This document shows positions 1 through 12,635 of a stretch of 54,870 nt of DNA, piece after piece; positions within the stretch are counted from its first letter, which is position 1, and every line of letters begins with the position of its first letter. Position numbers and translations under genes: made by a program. The notes beneath the pieces were generated by a model. That model did not search any database and was not told the origin of the DNA. It saw nothing but the letters and a program-made list of their open reading frames with translations. Origin of the DNA: Oscillospiraceae bacterium (lineage in GTDB: Bacteria > Bacillota > Clostridia > Oscillospirales > Acutalibacteraceae); the NCBI GenBank assembly GCA_902787025.1, contig CADAER010000007.1, positions 1 to 54,870 of the forward strand, in the 5' to 3' direction.

Positions 1-770
1 ATGCTGTCGCCGAAATCATAGAGCGAAAGCCCCGGCATAACCGTATCGAGGTCAACAATGCAGATGCCCTCATCCGTTTCGTCGTCAAAAAGGATGTTGT
101 TGAGTTTGGTGTCGTTGTGCGTGACTCTCAGCGGCAGCTCGCCTTTATCGAGCAGGTCAACGAGCACGGAGCAGTCCTTCTCACGCGAGAGCACAAATGA
201 TGTTTCTTTAACGGCGTTGCCCGCTCTGCCGGATTTGTTGTCGGCGAGCGCCTTTTTGAAATCGGCGAAGCGTGAAACCGTGTTGTGAAAATTCGGAATT
301 GTCTCGTTGAGAGAGGCGATGGGATAATCGGCGAGCAGGCAACGGAAAGTGCCGAAAGCCTTTGCAGCGTTGTAAAAAACCTCTTTGTTCTTAATTACCT
401 GAACGGTGTGAATACCGTTTATATAATTGTAAAGCCGCCAGCACGAGCCGTTTTCATCGGTGTAATAGATTCTGCCGTCTTTTGTGCCGAAAAGTTTTAA
501 GCATTCGCGCTGTGCGTCACCGCCGTTTTCCGCGATAACTCTGCCGAGATATTCGGTAACGCCTTTGACATTGCGCATCAGCTTTTCAATATCCTTGAAA
601 ACATAGGTGTTTACATTCTGAAGAAGATAATTCTTCTTTTCGCCGCCGTCCTCAAACTCTACGCGGAAAGTCGAGTGAATATGACCGTCGGTAAGTTTTT
701 CGCAATTTATGAAATTGCCGCTTAGGTTATAAGCGGCAAGAACATTCAAGATTTTATCAAGATTTTCCAT
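1..770 (-). CDS. APH-fold small-molecule kinase (N-acetylhexosamine 1-kinase-like), 3' end off window
   Basis: The reverse strand is open from an ATG at 770 to the window edge, so about 256 N-terminal residues are visible and the C-terminus is missing. The protein has the signature of the aminoglycoside/choline kinase fold: a catalytic-loop motif HNDTKLNN near residue 220 and a metal-binding DLDTVMPG near residue 240. An N-terminal section reading LTDGHIHSTFRV fits the nucleotide-binding lobe. This motif pair is typical of NahK-type N-acetylhexosamine 1-kinases and their 'phosphotransferase' relatives, which phosphorylate GlcNAc, GalNAc or related sugars in the cytoplasm. The gene starts 15 bp after the ackA stop on the same strand, so the two are probably co-transcribed. 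The kinase fold is seen in the sequence; the sugar substrate is inferred, and choline or another small alcohol is possible. Confidence 0.72.
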   Translation of the reverse strand, partial: MENLDKILNVLAAYNLSGNFINCEKLTDGHIHSTFRVEFEDGGEKKNYLLQNVNTYVFKDIEKLMRNVKGVTEYLGRVIAENGGDAQRECLKLFGTKDGRIYYTDENGSCWRLYNYINGIHTVQVIKNKEVFYNAAKAFGTFRCLLADYPIASLNETIPNFHNTVSRFADFKKALADNKSGRAGNAVKETSFVLSREKDCSVLVDLLDKGELPLRVTHNDTKLNNILFDDETDEGICIVDLDTVMPGLSLYDFGDS

Positions 771-785
771 TTTTCTGCACCCGCA

Positions 786-1985
786 TTAAAGAGCCTTGAC
801 TATTGCGAGCGTGTCTCTCGCGATAACAAGTTCTTCGTTTGTGGGAATAACATACATTTTGAGCTTGGAGCCGGGAACGGAGATTTCAACCTCTTCGCCG
901 CGGATATGGTTCTTTTCCTCATCAATGTCTGTGCCGAGGAAGCGGAGTGAATCGGCGATTCTCGTTCTGTATTGCGGGTTGTTTTCACCGATACCGCCCG
1001 TGAATACGACGGCGTCAATTCCGCCCATTGCGGCCGCGAAGCCGCCTATGTATTTCGCGAGCTGGTGGCAGAGCATGGACTCGACAAGCTGCGCTCTCTC
1101 GTCGCCCGCTTTCGCTCTGTTTTCTATCGTGCGGTTGTCGCTTGTGCCGGCGAGACCGAGCATACCGCTCTTCTTGTTCATAAGGGTATCCATCTCGTCG
1201 GGAGTAAGGTTGCGCGACTTCATTATTGTCGTTACAATGGCGGGGTCGATTGAACCGCAACGCGTGCCCATGAAGATGCCTTCAAGAGGAGTAAGTCCCA
1301 TTGTTGTGTCAAGGCATTTGCCGTCTTTTACGGCTGAAATGGAGGAGCCGTTGCCGAGGTGGCAGGTAACGATTTTCGTGCCTTCCGCCTTGCCGCCGAG
1401 GAGGTCTATGCAGCGCTGTGAAACATATCTGTGGGAAGTGCCGTGGAAGCCGTATCTGCGGATTCCGTCAACCTCATAGAATTCATAGGGAAGAGCGTAA
1501 AGGTAAGCGTAATCGGGCATTGTCTGATGAAAGCCCGTGTCGAAAACGGCAACCTGGGGAACGGGCATAATCTTTTCGCACGCCTCAATACCTTTGAAGT
1601 TCGCGGGGTTGTGAAGGGGACCGAACTTGAAGCACTCCTTGATGGCTTCTTTGACCGCGTCCGTAACAAGAACGGAGGATGAGAACTTCTCGCCGCCGTG
1701 AAGAACGCGGTGGCCTACCGCCTCGATTTCATCGGTCGATTCAATAACGCCGTTTTCCTTGCTTACAAGAGTTTCGAGAACAAGGTGAATAGCCTCGTTA
1801 TGGTCTGCCATAAGGTGGCTTTCCTTGATATTTTTGGATTCATCCGAGGGAACCTTATGCGTGAAAGTGGCGTTCGCGTCGCCTATCTGTTCGCAGATAC
1901 CCTTTGCAAGCACGTGCTCGTTTGACATATCCATAAGCTGATATTTAAGCGATGAACTGCCTGCGTTGATAACAAGAATTTTCAT
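786..1985 (-). CDS. ackA: Acetate kinase
   Basis: Acetate kinase makes ATP from acetyl phosphate and ADP in the last step of acetate fermentation. The 399-residue length is normal for the family. Signatures are in order: N-terminal INAGSSSLKYQL, GHRVLHGG near residue 91, FDTGFHQTMP near 147, GFHGTSHRYVS near 179, HLGNGSS near 208, the MGTRCGSIDP loop and the C-terminal FTGGIGENN. The start ATG has a TGGAGTG ribosome binding site about 8 bases upstream. A good sigma-A promoter lies at 2049-2077. No phosphotransacetylase gene is adjacent; the next gene in the transcript is a sugar-kinase-like gene. The divergent neighbour is the acetate-using tRNA modification gene tmcAL. Confidence 0.97.
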   Translation of the reverse strand: MKILVINAGSSSLKYQLMDMSNEHVLAKGICEQIGDANATFTHKVPSDESKNIKESHLMADHNEAIHLVLETLVSKENGVIESTDEIEAVGHRVLHGGEKFSSSVLVTDAVKEAIKECFKFGPLHNPANFKGIEACEKIMPVPQVAVFDTGFHQTMPDYAYLYALPYEFYEVDGIRRYGFHGTSHRYVSQRCIDLLGGKAEGTKIVTCHLGNGSSISAVKDGKCLDTTMGLTPLEGIFMGTRCGSIDPAIVTTIMKSRNLTPDEMDTLMNKKSGMLGLAGTSDNRTIENRAKAGDERAQLVESMLCHQLAKYIGGFAAAMGGIDAVVFTGGIGENNPQYRTRIADSLRFLGTDIDEEKNHIRGEEVEISVPGSKLKMYVIPTNEELVIARDTLAIVKAL

Positions 1986-2024
1986 AGTTTATACACTCCA
2001 GCATAAAAAATTTTTTCAATAGTC

Positions 2025-2053
2025 TTGAAAATCAAATAAACCTGTTATATTAT
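2025..2053 (+). promoter_or_regulatory. Sigma-A promoter for tmcAL
   Basis: TTGAAA (2025-2030), a 17-base spacer and TATTAT (2048-2053) precede tmcAL with a leader of about 75 bases. The -10 box is shared with the opposing ackA promoter, so the two polymerases should compete. Confidence 0.65.
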
Positions 2054-2077
2054 ATACATAACCAAGTTTTTTTGCAA
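2049..2077 (-). promoter_or_regulatory. Sigma-A promoter for ackA
   Basis: On the minus strand TTGCAA (2072-2077) is followed after 17 bases by a perfect TATAAT (2049-2054). The -10 box overlaps the -10 box of the plus-strand tmcAL promoter, shifted by one base. Confidence 0.8.
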
Positions 2078-2089
2078 GCAAAATTTTGC
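2078..2089. repeat. 12-bp perfect palindrome next to the ackA -35 box
   Basis: GCAAAATTTTGC abuts the upstream edge of the ackA -35 hexamer (2072-2077) and lies in the tmcAL leader. It also sits inside a CAAGC/GCTTG inverted pair (2075-2095). It could be an operator for both genes; no regulator is identified. Confidence 0.4.
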
Positions 2090-2135
2090 GGCTTGTTTTT
2101 TATAAAATCTGCAGGATTGTTTAAGGAGCGTTTTA

Positions 2136-3476
2136 ATGACTGTTTACGGCACCATAGCAGAATACAACCCGTTCCACAGCGGTCACAAATATCTGCTTGA
2201 CAGAATGCATTTAAACAGCGAAGACAGCGTAGTCGTGATTATGAGCGGCAATTTCGTTCAGCGCGCCGAGCCCGCGTGCATGCTCGCATCATCAAGGTGC
2301 GAGTCCGCATTGCGTAACGGCGCGGATTTAATCATACAGCTGCCTTTGCCTTGGTCTGTCTCCGGAGCTCAGAATTTTGCGCGAGGAAGTGTCGCTCTTC
2401 TCAAAGCCACAAACATTATCGACACACTCTGCTTCGGCAGTGAAAACGGCAATATTCAGGCGTTGCTTAATATTGCCCAATGTCTGCGCGACGAAGAAAC
2501 CATCAAGCTGATGAAGAACTACCTCAGCACGGGCCTTTCTTTTGCCAACGCAAGGCAGAGAGCCGTCAAAGACAATTATCCGGGTCTCGCCCCCATACTT
2601 GACAACCCCAACGACAACCTCGGCATTGAGTATCTTAACGCGATGCTCGAACTCGACGCCACAATGTCGCCGATGTGCGTCAAGCGTTACGGAGCGGGTC
2701 ACGATTCCAACGATATAGGCGCAACCGCGTCCGGTAAAATGCTCCGCAAGCTTATGATAGCGGGCGAGGATGTCAGCCCCTATATGCCCAAAACCGCTTT
2801 TGATGTCTATGCCCGCGACCGCGAACTGCGCAGAATTTCGGGCGGTATGCAGTCAATCGAAAACACGATTCTTTATAAACTCCGCACCACCACCGCGCAG
2901 GAAATCGCAGTCTGCCCCGATATTTCGGAAGGCATTGAAAACTGCATTGTTTCCGCCGCGAGAGATGCGCGCACAATAGATGAACTTTATTCAATAGCAA
3001 AGAGCAAACGCTATTCTCACGCGAGAATCAGGCGTATCGTTATGAGCGCTTTCCTCGGCATAACCGCGGAGGACTGCACCGGGCTTCCGCCTTACATCAA
3101 AGTTCTCGGCTTCAACGAACGGGGCAGGGAGCTTATGCGCGATCTGCGTGAAAAAGCGGACCTTCCGATTATCACCAAATATGCCGACTCCAAAAAGCTC
3201 GACGAGAGAGGCAAAAGAATATACGACCTTGAATGCAAAGCGGCTGATATTTACGCTTTGTCGTTCTGGCCCGCCTTGCCCTGCGGCACGGAGCAGAGAC
3301 AGCGACCCGTCAAGCTCAGAATCGACTCGCCCGTTCTTATGCCCGGTGAAGAGGAAGAGCGCAACACCGCCAACGCTAACGAAGATGTTGACGATGAAGA
3401 CGCAATCTATGAAGAACAGGAAAAGAAGCCCGAGAAAAAAGAAAGAAGACTTTTCGGGCGCAGAAATTCAGAATAA
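2136..3476 (+). CDS. tmcAL: tRNA(Met) cytidine acetate ligase (TmcAL/YlbM family)
   Basis: TmcAL activates acetate with ATP and transfers it to C34 of elongator tRNA-Met, making ac4C in Firmicutes. The N-terminus GTIAEYNPFHSGHKYLL carries the HxGH nucleotidyltransferase motif of this family, and the 446-residue length is slightly above the usual 390-420. The extra length is a C-terminal tail that is first acidic (an EEEE stretch and several D/E pairs, about residues 405-430) and then basic (KKPEKKERR). The start has AAGGAG at 2123-2128, eight bases upstream. The gene is divergent from ackA, linking acetate production and acetate-dependent tRNA modification by position; that functional link is inference. 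Confidence 0.9.
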   Translation: MTVYGTIAEYNPFHSGHKYLLDRMHLNSEDSVVVIMSGNFVQRAEPACMLASSRCESALRNGADLIIQLPLPWSVSGAQNFARGSVALLKATNIIDTLCFGSENGNIQALLNIAQCLRDEETIKLMKNYLSTGLSFANARQRAVKDNYPGLAPILDNPNDNLGIEYLNAMLELDATMSPMCVKRYGAGHDSNDIGATASGKMLRKLMIAGEDVSPYMPKTAFDVYARDRELRRISGGMQSIENTILYKLRTTTAQEIAVCPDISEGIENCIVSAARDARTIDELYSIAKSKRYSHARIRRIVMSAFLGITAEDCTGLPPYIKVLGFNERGRELMRDLREKADLPIITKYADSKKLDERGKRIYDLECKAADIYALSFWPALPCGTEQRQRPVKLRIDSPVLMPGEEEERNTANANEDVDDEDAIYEEQEKKPEKKERRLFGRRNSE

Positions 3477-3498
3477 TAAAATCATTGAATATGACCTC

Positions 3499-3537
3499 AC
3501 GGTTTCCGGCGGAACTCCCGCCGGAAACCGTTTTTTC
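3499..3537 (+). terminator. Intrinsic terminator after tmcAL
   Basis: A perfect 13-bp stem (3500-3512 with 3518-3530) closes a five-base loop and is followed by TTTTTT. It separates tmcAL from the rpoB promoter. Confidence 0.95.
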
Positions 3538-3609
3538 GTCTGTTTATATATAAATGCGCATATATTTTTATAAAAATCAATAAAATTTTAAAAAATATAA
3601 AATTTTTTC

Positions 3610-3638
3610 TTGACTTTTAAAAAGCGCTGTGCTAATAT
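3610..3638 (+). promoter_or_regulatory. Sigma-A promoter for rpoBC
   Basis: TTGACT (3610-3615), 17 bases, then an extended -10 TGcTAATAT (-10 at 3633-3638). The predicted transcript has a leader of about 165 bases to the rpoB start at 3811, containing a small stem-loop with arms 3762-3768 and 3773-3779 that lacks a U-tract. Confidence 0.75.
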
Positions 3639-3810
3639 TCTATTCCATGATTATAATGGCAATGTATGCGCTTCAATATTTTTATGCCTTTTCGCTTTAT
3701 AGGGTATAAATAATAGTAAGAATGCTGTCGGCGCGTGCCTTGCGGTAATTATGACCTTCTCTTCCGGCGCCTGCCGGAACGCAGATTTAGAAGAACGGAG
3801 TGATTTGTCT

Positions 3811-6800
3811 ATGCAGAATCAAAATCTTGCCGAAAAGCTCAACCTCAAACCGATTGAACGCGGTTCAAAGGTTCGTTACAGCTACGGCAAAATCAATGAG
3901 GTTATGGACATGCCCAACCTTATTGAGGTTCAGAAGTCTTCCTACAACTGGTTTATCGAGAAAGGACTTCGCGAAGTTTTCCGCGATATGGCGGACATCA
4001 CCGATTATTCCGGCAACTGGGTTCTCAAGTTTATCGATTACAGAATGGATGACAAGCCCAAGTATACGGTCAGAGAGTGCAAAGAGAGAGATGCCACATA
4101 CGCAGCAGCGATGCGTGTCACCGCTCAGCTTTACAACAAAGAGACCGGCGTCATCAAAGAGTCCGAAGTCTATATGGGCGACTTCCCTCTTATGACCGAA
4201 AGCGGCACCTTCGTTATCAACGGCGCGGAACGCGCGATAGTCTCCCAGCTTATCCGTTCACCCGGCGTTTACTTCAATATGGACCACGACAAAACCGGTA
4301 TTGAACTTTATTACAGCACCATCAACCCCAGCAGGGGCGCCTGGCTCGAATACGAAACAGACATAAACGACATTTTCTATGTCCGTATCGACAAGAACAG
4401 GAAGCTTTACATCACAACCTTCCTTCGCGCGCTCGGCAAGCTTGAAAGCGATGAGGCGGATGTTCACAACTACAACTGCACTCTTCAGCTCAGCTCGAAT
4501 CAGGATATCCGCGATTTCTTCGGCGACGATCCCAAGATCGAAGCGACTCTTGAAAAGGACGAAACCAAGAACACCGAAGAAGCGCTTATGGAAGTGTTCA
4601 AGAAGCTCCGTCCCGGCGAGCCCGCAACTCTCGATTCTGCAAAACAGCAAATAGACAACCTCTTCTTTGACCCCCATCGTTATGACATTTCAAGAGTAGG
4701 TCGTTATAAATACAACAAAAAACTCTCCATGCTCAACCGCCTTCCCGGCTGCAAGGTAGCTCAGCCCGTCATCAATGAAGAAACAGGCGAACTTATTGCG
4801 GAGCCCGGTGAAATCCTCACCAAGGAAAAGGCAATTGAAATTGAGCAGGCAGGTATCATCAAAGTCGTTGTTGACGTAAACGGAAGCGAACTGTTCGTCA
4901 TCTCCAACGGTATGGTTGATATCAGACCCTTCCTTCCCGACAGCATCAAGGAAGAAGACCTCAACGAGGCAGGCATCAACGAAAAGGTCCGTTACTGCAT
5001 CCTCAGAGAAGTGCTCGCGGAATGCGGCGACGACGCGGAAGCCCTCAAGGCGAAACTCGCGGAACGCTGCGACGACCTTATCCCCAAGCACATCATCGTT
5101 GATGACATCCTCGCATCCGTCAACTATGTAAATTGCCTTACAAAGCGTGTAGGCAATCTTGACGATATAGACCATCTCGGCAACAGAAGAATCCGCTCGG
5201 TAGGCGAGCTTCTTCAGAACCAGTTCAGAATCGGTATTGCCAGAATGGAAAGAGTCGTGCGCGAAAGAATGACAATTCAGGCGCAGGAGGAAGAGGATAA
5301 AATCACTCCCCAGACTCTCATCAACATCAGACCGATAATGGTTGCCATCCGTGAGTTCTTCGGTTCATCACCGCTCTCACAGTTTATGGACCAGGTCAAC
5401 CCGCTTTCGGAACTTACCCACAAGCGCCGTCTTTCGGCGTTGGGCCCCGGCGGTCTTTCGAGGGACCGCGCAGGTTTCGAAGTCCGTGACGTTCACTACA
5501 CTCACTACGGCAGAATGTGCCCGATTGAAACCCCCGAAGGTCCGAACATCGGTCTTATCTCCTACCTCGCAACCTTCGCGAGAATCAACGAATACGGTTT
5601 CGTTGAGGCTCCGTTCAGAAAGATTGATAAAGAAACAGGCGTTGTTCTTGACGAAGTCCGTTATATGACCGCCGACGAAGAGGACGAATTCGTTGTCGCG
5701 CAGGCAAACGAACCCCTCGACGAAAAAGGCAGATTCGCTAGAACCAAAATCAACGCCCGTTACAAAGACGTCCTGCTTGAATGTGACGCTTCAAAAGCGG
5801 ATTATATGGACGTTTCCCCGAAGATGCTTGTCTCCGTCGCTACCGCGATGATTCCCTTCCTCGAGCACGACGACGCGAACCGCGCGCTTATGGGCTCGAA
5901 CATGCAGAGGCAGGCGGTTCCCCTTATGAAGACACAGGCTCCCATGGTAGGAACCGGTATGGAATACAAAGCCGCGGTTGACTCGGGCGTATGTCTTCTC
6001 GCCAAGGAGCCCGGCACAGTCACCAAGATTGACGCCGACGGTGTTGACGTTATGGGCGACAACGGTGAAATGAGACATTACACCGTCACCAAGTTTATGC
6101 GTTCCAACCAGGGCACCTGCGTAAACCAGAGACCTATCGTTGAAGTCGGTCAGCATGTAAATCCCGGCGACGTTATCGCGGACGGTCCCGCGACCGACCA
6201 CGGCGAAATAAGTCTCGGCAAGAACGCTCTCATCGGTTTTATGACCTGGGAGGGCTACAACTACGAAGACGCTGTTCTTCTCAACGAAAGACTTGTCCGT
6301 GAAGATGTTTACACATCAATTCACATTGAAGAATACGAAACCGAAGCAAGAGAGACCAAGTTAGGTCCCGAAGATATCACAAGAGATATTCCCAATGTCG
6401 GCGAAGACGCTCTCGCAAACCTTGACGAAGACGGTATCATCCGCATAGGCGCGGAGGTTCACTCGGGCGACATCCTTGTCGGTAAGGTAACGCCCAAGGG
6501 CGAGACCGAGCTTACCGCGGAAGAGAGACTTCTCCGCGCAATCTTCGGCGAAAAGGCAAAAGAGGTCAGAGACACATCACTCAAAGTTCCTCACGGCGAA
6601 TACGGCATTGTTGTCAATGTTGAAGTGTTCACAAGAGAGAACAGCGACGAGCTCTCACCCGGCGTAAACAAAAAAGTCCGCTGCTACATCGCTCAGAAAC
6701 GAAAGATTTCCGTCGGCGACAAAATGGCGGGCCGCCACGGTAACAAGGGCGTTGTTTCAAGAATTCTTCCCCAGGAAGATATGCCCTTCCTTCCCGACGG

Positions 6801-7662
6801 CACACCTCTTGACATAGTTCTCAACCCCCTCGGCGTTCCCTCCCGAATGAATATCGGTCAGGTGCTTGAAGTTCACCTCGGCTACGCCGCAAGGGCGCTC
6901 GGCCTCAATGTTATGACACCCGTATTTGACGGCGCGCAGGAAGAAGACATCCGCGCGGCTCTCAGAGCGGCAGGCCTGAGCGAAGACGGTAAGGTTCAGC
7001 TGACAGACGGCAGAACAGGCCGCAAGTTTGACAATACCGTTACGGTCGGCGTTATGTATTACCTCAAACTCGACCACCTTGTTGACGATAAAATCCACGC
7101 CCGTTCAACAGGCCCGTATTCACTTGTTACACAGCAGCCCCTCGGCGGTAAAGCGCAGTTCGGCGGCCAGCGTTTCGGTGAAATGGAAGTCTGGGCTCTC
7201 GAAGCATACGGCGCGGCATATACCCTTCAGGAAATTCTTACGGTCAAATCGGACGATGTTGTGGGCCGTGTAAAGACTTACGAGACCATCGTAAAGGGCA
7301 AAAACGTTCCCACACCCGGCGTTCCCGAATCCTTCAAGGTTCTTATCAAAGAACTTCAGGCTCTCGCCCTCGATGTCAGGGTTCTTGACGAAAACGGCGA
7401 AGAGGTTGACCTCAAAGAGGATTACGACGATGAACCCGGTATCGTTCCCGCTGATGACAAGGCGTTCTCCAATGTCAACGACGCAGAGTCCTCCGAGGGC
7501 TACAATGTTGACGAAGACAGTCTCGAGAACGACATCTACATCAGGGAAGAAAGCGAAGATGACGATTCATACTATGCCGACGAAGACGACGAACTTTTCT
7601 CGGCAGACGAACTCGGTATGGATTTCTCATCGGATGACTCCGACGACGACAATTACGATTGA
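3811..7662 (+). CDS. rpoB: DNA-directed RNA polymerase beta subunit
   Basis: Beta subunit of the core RNA polymerase, 1283 residues from the chosen start. I chose ATG 3811 because GGAG (3797-3800) lies ten bases upstream and the homologous part begins just after it; the frame is open to an ATG at 3751, but that stretch holds a stem-loop and no ribosome binding site. The N-terminus has the typical [15 protein letters not shown]. The rifampicin region reads [20 protein letters not shown] followed by ALGPGGL, with the usual drug-contact residues unchanged. The C-terminal [12 protein letters not shown] block is present. About 80 residues after it form an extremely acidic tail rich in D, E, S and Y. 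rpoB is not preceded by rplKAJL here but by tmcAL, a terminator and its own promoter. rpoC follows after 39 bp. Confidence 0.98.
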   Translation: MQNQNLAEKLNLKPIERGSKVRYSYGKINEVMDMPNLIEVQKSSYNWFIEKGLREVFRDMADITDYSGNWVLKFIDYRMDDKPKYTVRECKERDATYAAAMRVTAQLYNKETGVIKESEVYMGDFPLMTESGTFVINGAERAIVSQLIRSPGVYFNMDHDKTGIELYYSTINPSRGAWLEYETDINDIFYVRIDKNRKLYITTFLRALGKLESDEADVHNYNCTLQLSSNQDIRDFFGDDPKIEATLEKDETKNTEEALMEVFKKLRPGEPATLDSAKQQIDNLFFDPHRYDISRVGRYKYNKKLSMLNRLPGCKVAQPVINEETGELIAEPGEILTKEKAIEIEQAGIIKVVVDVNGSELFVISNGMVDIRPFLPDSIKEEDLNEAGINEKVRYCILREVLAECGDDAEALKAKLAERCDDLIPKHIIVDDILASVNYVNCLTKRVGNLDDIDHLGNRRIRSVGELLQNQFRIGIARMERVVRERMTIQAQEEEDKITPQTLINIRPIMVAIREFFGSSPLSQFMDQVNPLSELTHKRRLSALGPGGLSRDRAGFEVRDVHYTHYGRMCPIETPEGPNIGLISYLATFARINEYGFVEAPFRKIDKETGVVLDEVRYMTADEEDEFVVAQANEPLDEKGRFARTKINARYKDVLLECDASKADYMDVSPKMLVSVATAMIPFLEHDDANRALMGSNMQRQAVPLMKTQAPMVGTGMEYKAAVDSGVCLLAKEPGTVTKIDADGVDVMGDNGEMRHYTVTKFMRSNQGTCVNQRPIVEVGQHVNPGDVIADGPATDHGEISLGKNALIGFMTWEGYNYEDAVLLNERLVREDVYTSIHIEEYETEARETKLGPEDITRDIPNVGEDALANLDEDGIIRIGAEVHSGDILVGKVTPKGETELTAEERLLRAIFGEKAKEVRDTSLKVPHGEYGIVVNVEVFTRENSDELSPGVNKKVRCYIAQKRKISVGDKMAGRHGNKGVVSRILPQEDMPFLPDGTPLDIVLNPLGVPSRMNIGQVLEVHLGYAARALGLNVMTPVFDGAQEEDIRAALRAAGLSEDGKVQLTDGRTGRKFDNTVTVGVMYYLKLDHLVDDKIHARSTGPYSLVTQQPLGGKAQFGGQRFGEMEVWALEAYGAAYTLQEILTVKSDDVVGRVKTYETIVKGKNVPTPGVPESFKVLIKELQALALDVRVLDENGEEVDLKEDYDDEPGIVPADDKAFSNVNDAESSEGYNVDEDSLENDIYIREESEDDDSYYADEDDELFSADELGMDFSSDDSDDDNYD

Positions 7663-7701
7663 TTTCCGGCAAAAATAATCTAAAGAAGGGGATTTATTCT
7701 T

Positions 7702-11406
<3,705 letters not shown>

Positions 11407-11421
11407 AATTTGTAAAAATCG

Positions 11422-11451
11422 TTGACAAATCGAAGTCGCTTATGATAAAAT
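11422..11451 (+). promoter_or_regulatory. Promoter of the str operon (rpsL-rpsG-fusA)
   Basis: Consensus TTGACA (11422-11427), an 18-base spacer and an extended -10 TGaTAAAAT (-10 at 11446-11451), just downstream of rpoC. Transcription should begin near 11458. Confidence 0.8.
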
Positions 11452-11470
11452 ATCAACTCGTAGTGTGTAA

Positions 11471-11502
11471 CGGAGAAACTGTCTTTAAGACAGTCTTCTC
11501 CG
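11471..11502 (+). promoter_or_regulatory. Long leader hairpin of rpsL mRNA
   Basis: CGGAGAA plus ACTGTCT (11471-11484) pairs with AGACAGT and TTCTCCG (11488-11502), a 14-bp stem with a single bulged C (11495) and a TTA loop. It starts about 13 bases after the predicted transcription start and ends 36 bases before the rpsL start. No U-tract follows directly, so it is more likely an RNA stabiliser or ribosomal-protein target than a terminator. Confidence 0.6.
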
Positions 11503-11538
11503 ATGCATATAGATTTTTAAAGAAAGGAGAGAAATTGA

Positions 11539-11961
11539 TTGCCAACCTTTAATCAGCTTGTTCGCAACGGCAGACAGATGCAGGAGAAAAAGCCCAAGGC
11601 ACCCGCTCTTTTAAAGGGATTCAACTCAAAGAGAAATATCGTAACAGATACAAACTCACCCCAGAAGCGCGGCGTTTGCACGGCAGTTAAGACCGCAACA
11701 CCCAAAAAGCCCAACTCGGCTCTTCGTAAAATCGCGAGAGTCCGTCTTACAAACGGCATGGAAGTTTCGGCTTACATTCCCGGCGTCGGCCACAACCTGC
11801 AGGAACACTCGGTAGTTCTCATCCGCGGCGGTCGTGTAAAGGACCTTCCCGGTGTGCGTTACCACATTATCCGCGGCACTCTTGATACTCAGGGTGTTAC
11901 CGGAAGAATGCAGGCTCGCTCCAAGTACGGTCAGAAGAAACCCAAGGCAGCGAAGAAATAA
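11539..11961 (+). CDS. rpsL: Ribosomal protein S12 (TTG start)
   Basis: S12 of the 30S decoding centre, 140 residues, normal size. The start codon is TTG at 11539, fixed by AAAGGAGAG at 11523-11531 and by the family N-terminus [12 protein letters not shown]. The loop [11 protein letters not shown] and the loop [13 protein letters not shown], both contacting the decoding site and streptomycin pocket, carry the usual unmutated lysines. The C-terminus is the normal lysine-rich tail. First gene of the str operon, followed by a 159-bp spacer before rpsG. Confidence 0.97.
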   Translation: MPTFNQLVRNGRQMQEKKPKAPALLKGFNSKRNIVTDTNSPQKRGVCTAVKTATPKKPNSALRKIARVRLTNGMEVSAYIPGVGHNLQEHSVVLIRGGRVKDLPGVRYHIIRGTLDTQGVTGRMQARSKYGQKKPKAAKK

Positions 11962-12018
11962 TCCAGCAAAACGACAAATATTCTTTACGGCTGAAAGAAA
12001 AACTTTCACCAATGTTAA

Positions 12019-12591
<573 letters not shown>

Positions 12592-12635
12592 TCCGCTTTT
12601 AAGCTTATTCTTTTTCAGATTTTTACGGAGGAAAT

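Noticed and set aside
3762-3779. Riboswitch or attenuator before rpoB
   Set aside because: The stem is only 7 bp with no U-tract or alternative pairing seen.
3751-3810. Longer rpoB N-terminus from ATG 3751
   Set aside because: It contains the stem-loop with arms 3762-3768 and 3773-3779, has no ribosome binding site and adds residues unlike any RpoB; ATG 3811 has GGAG ten bases upstream.
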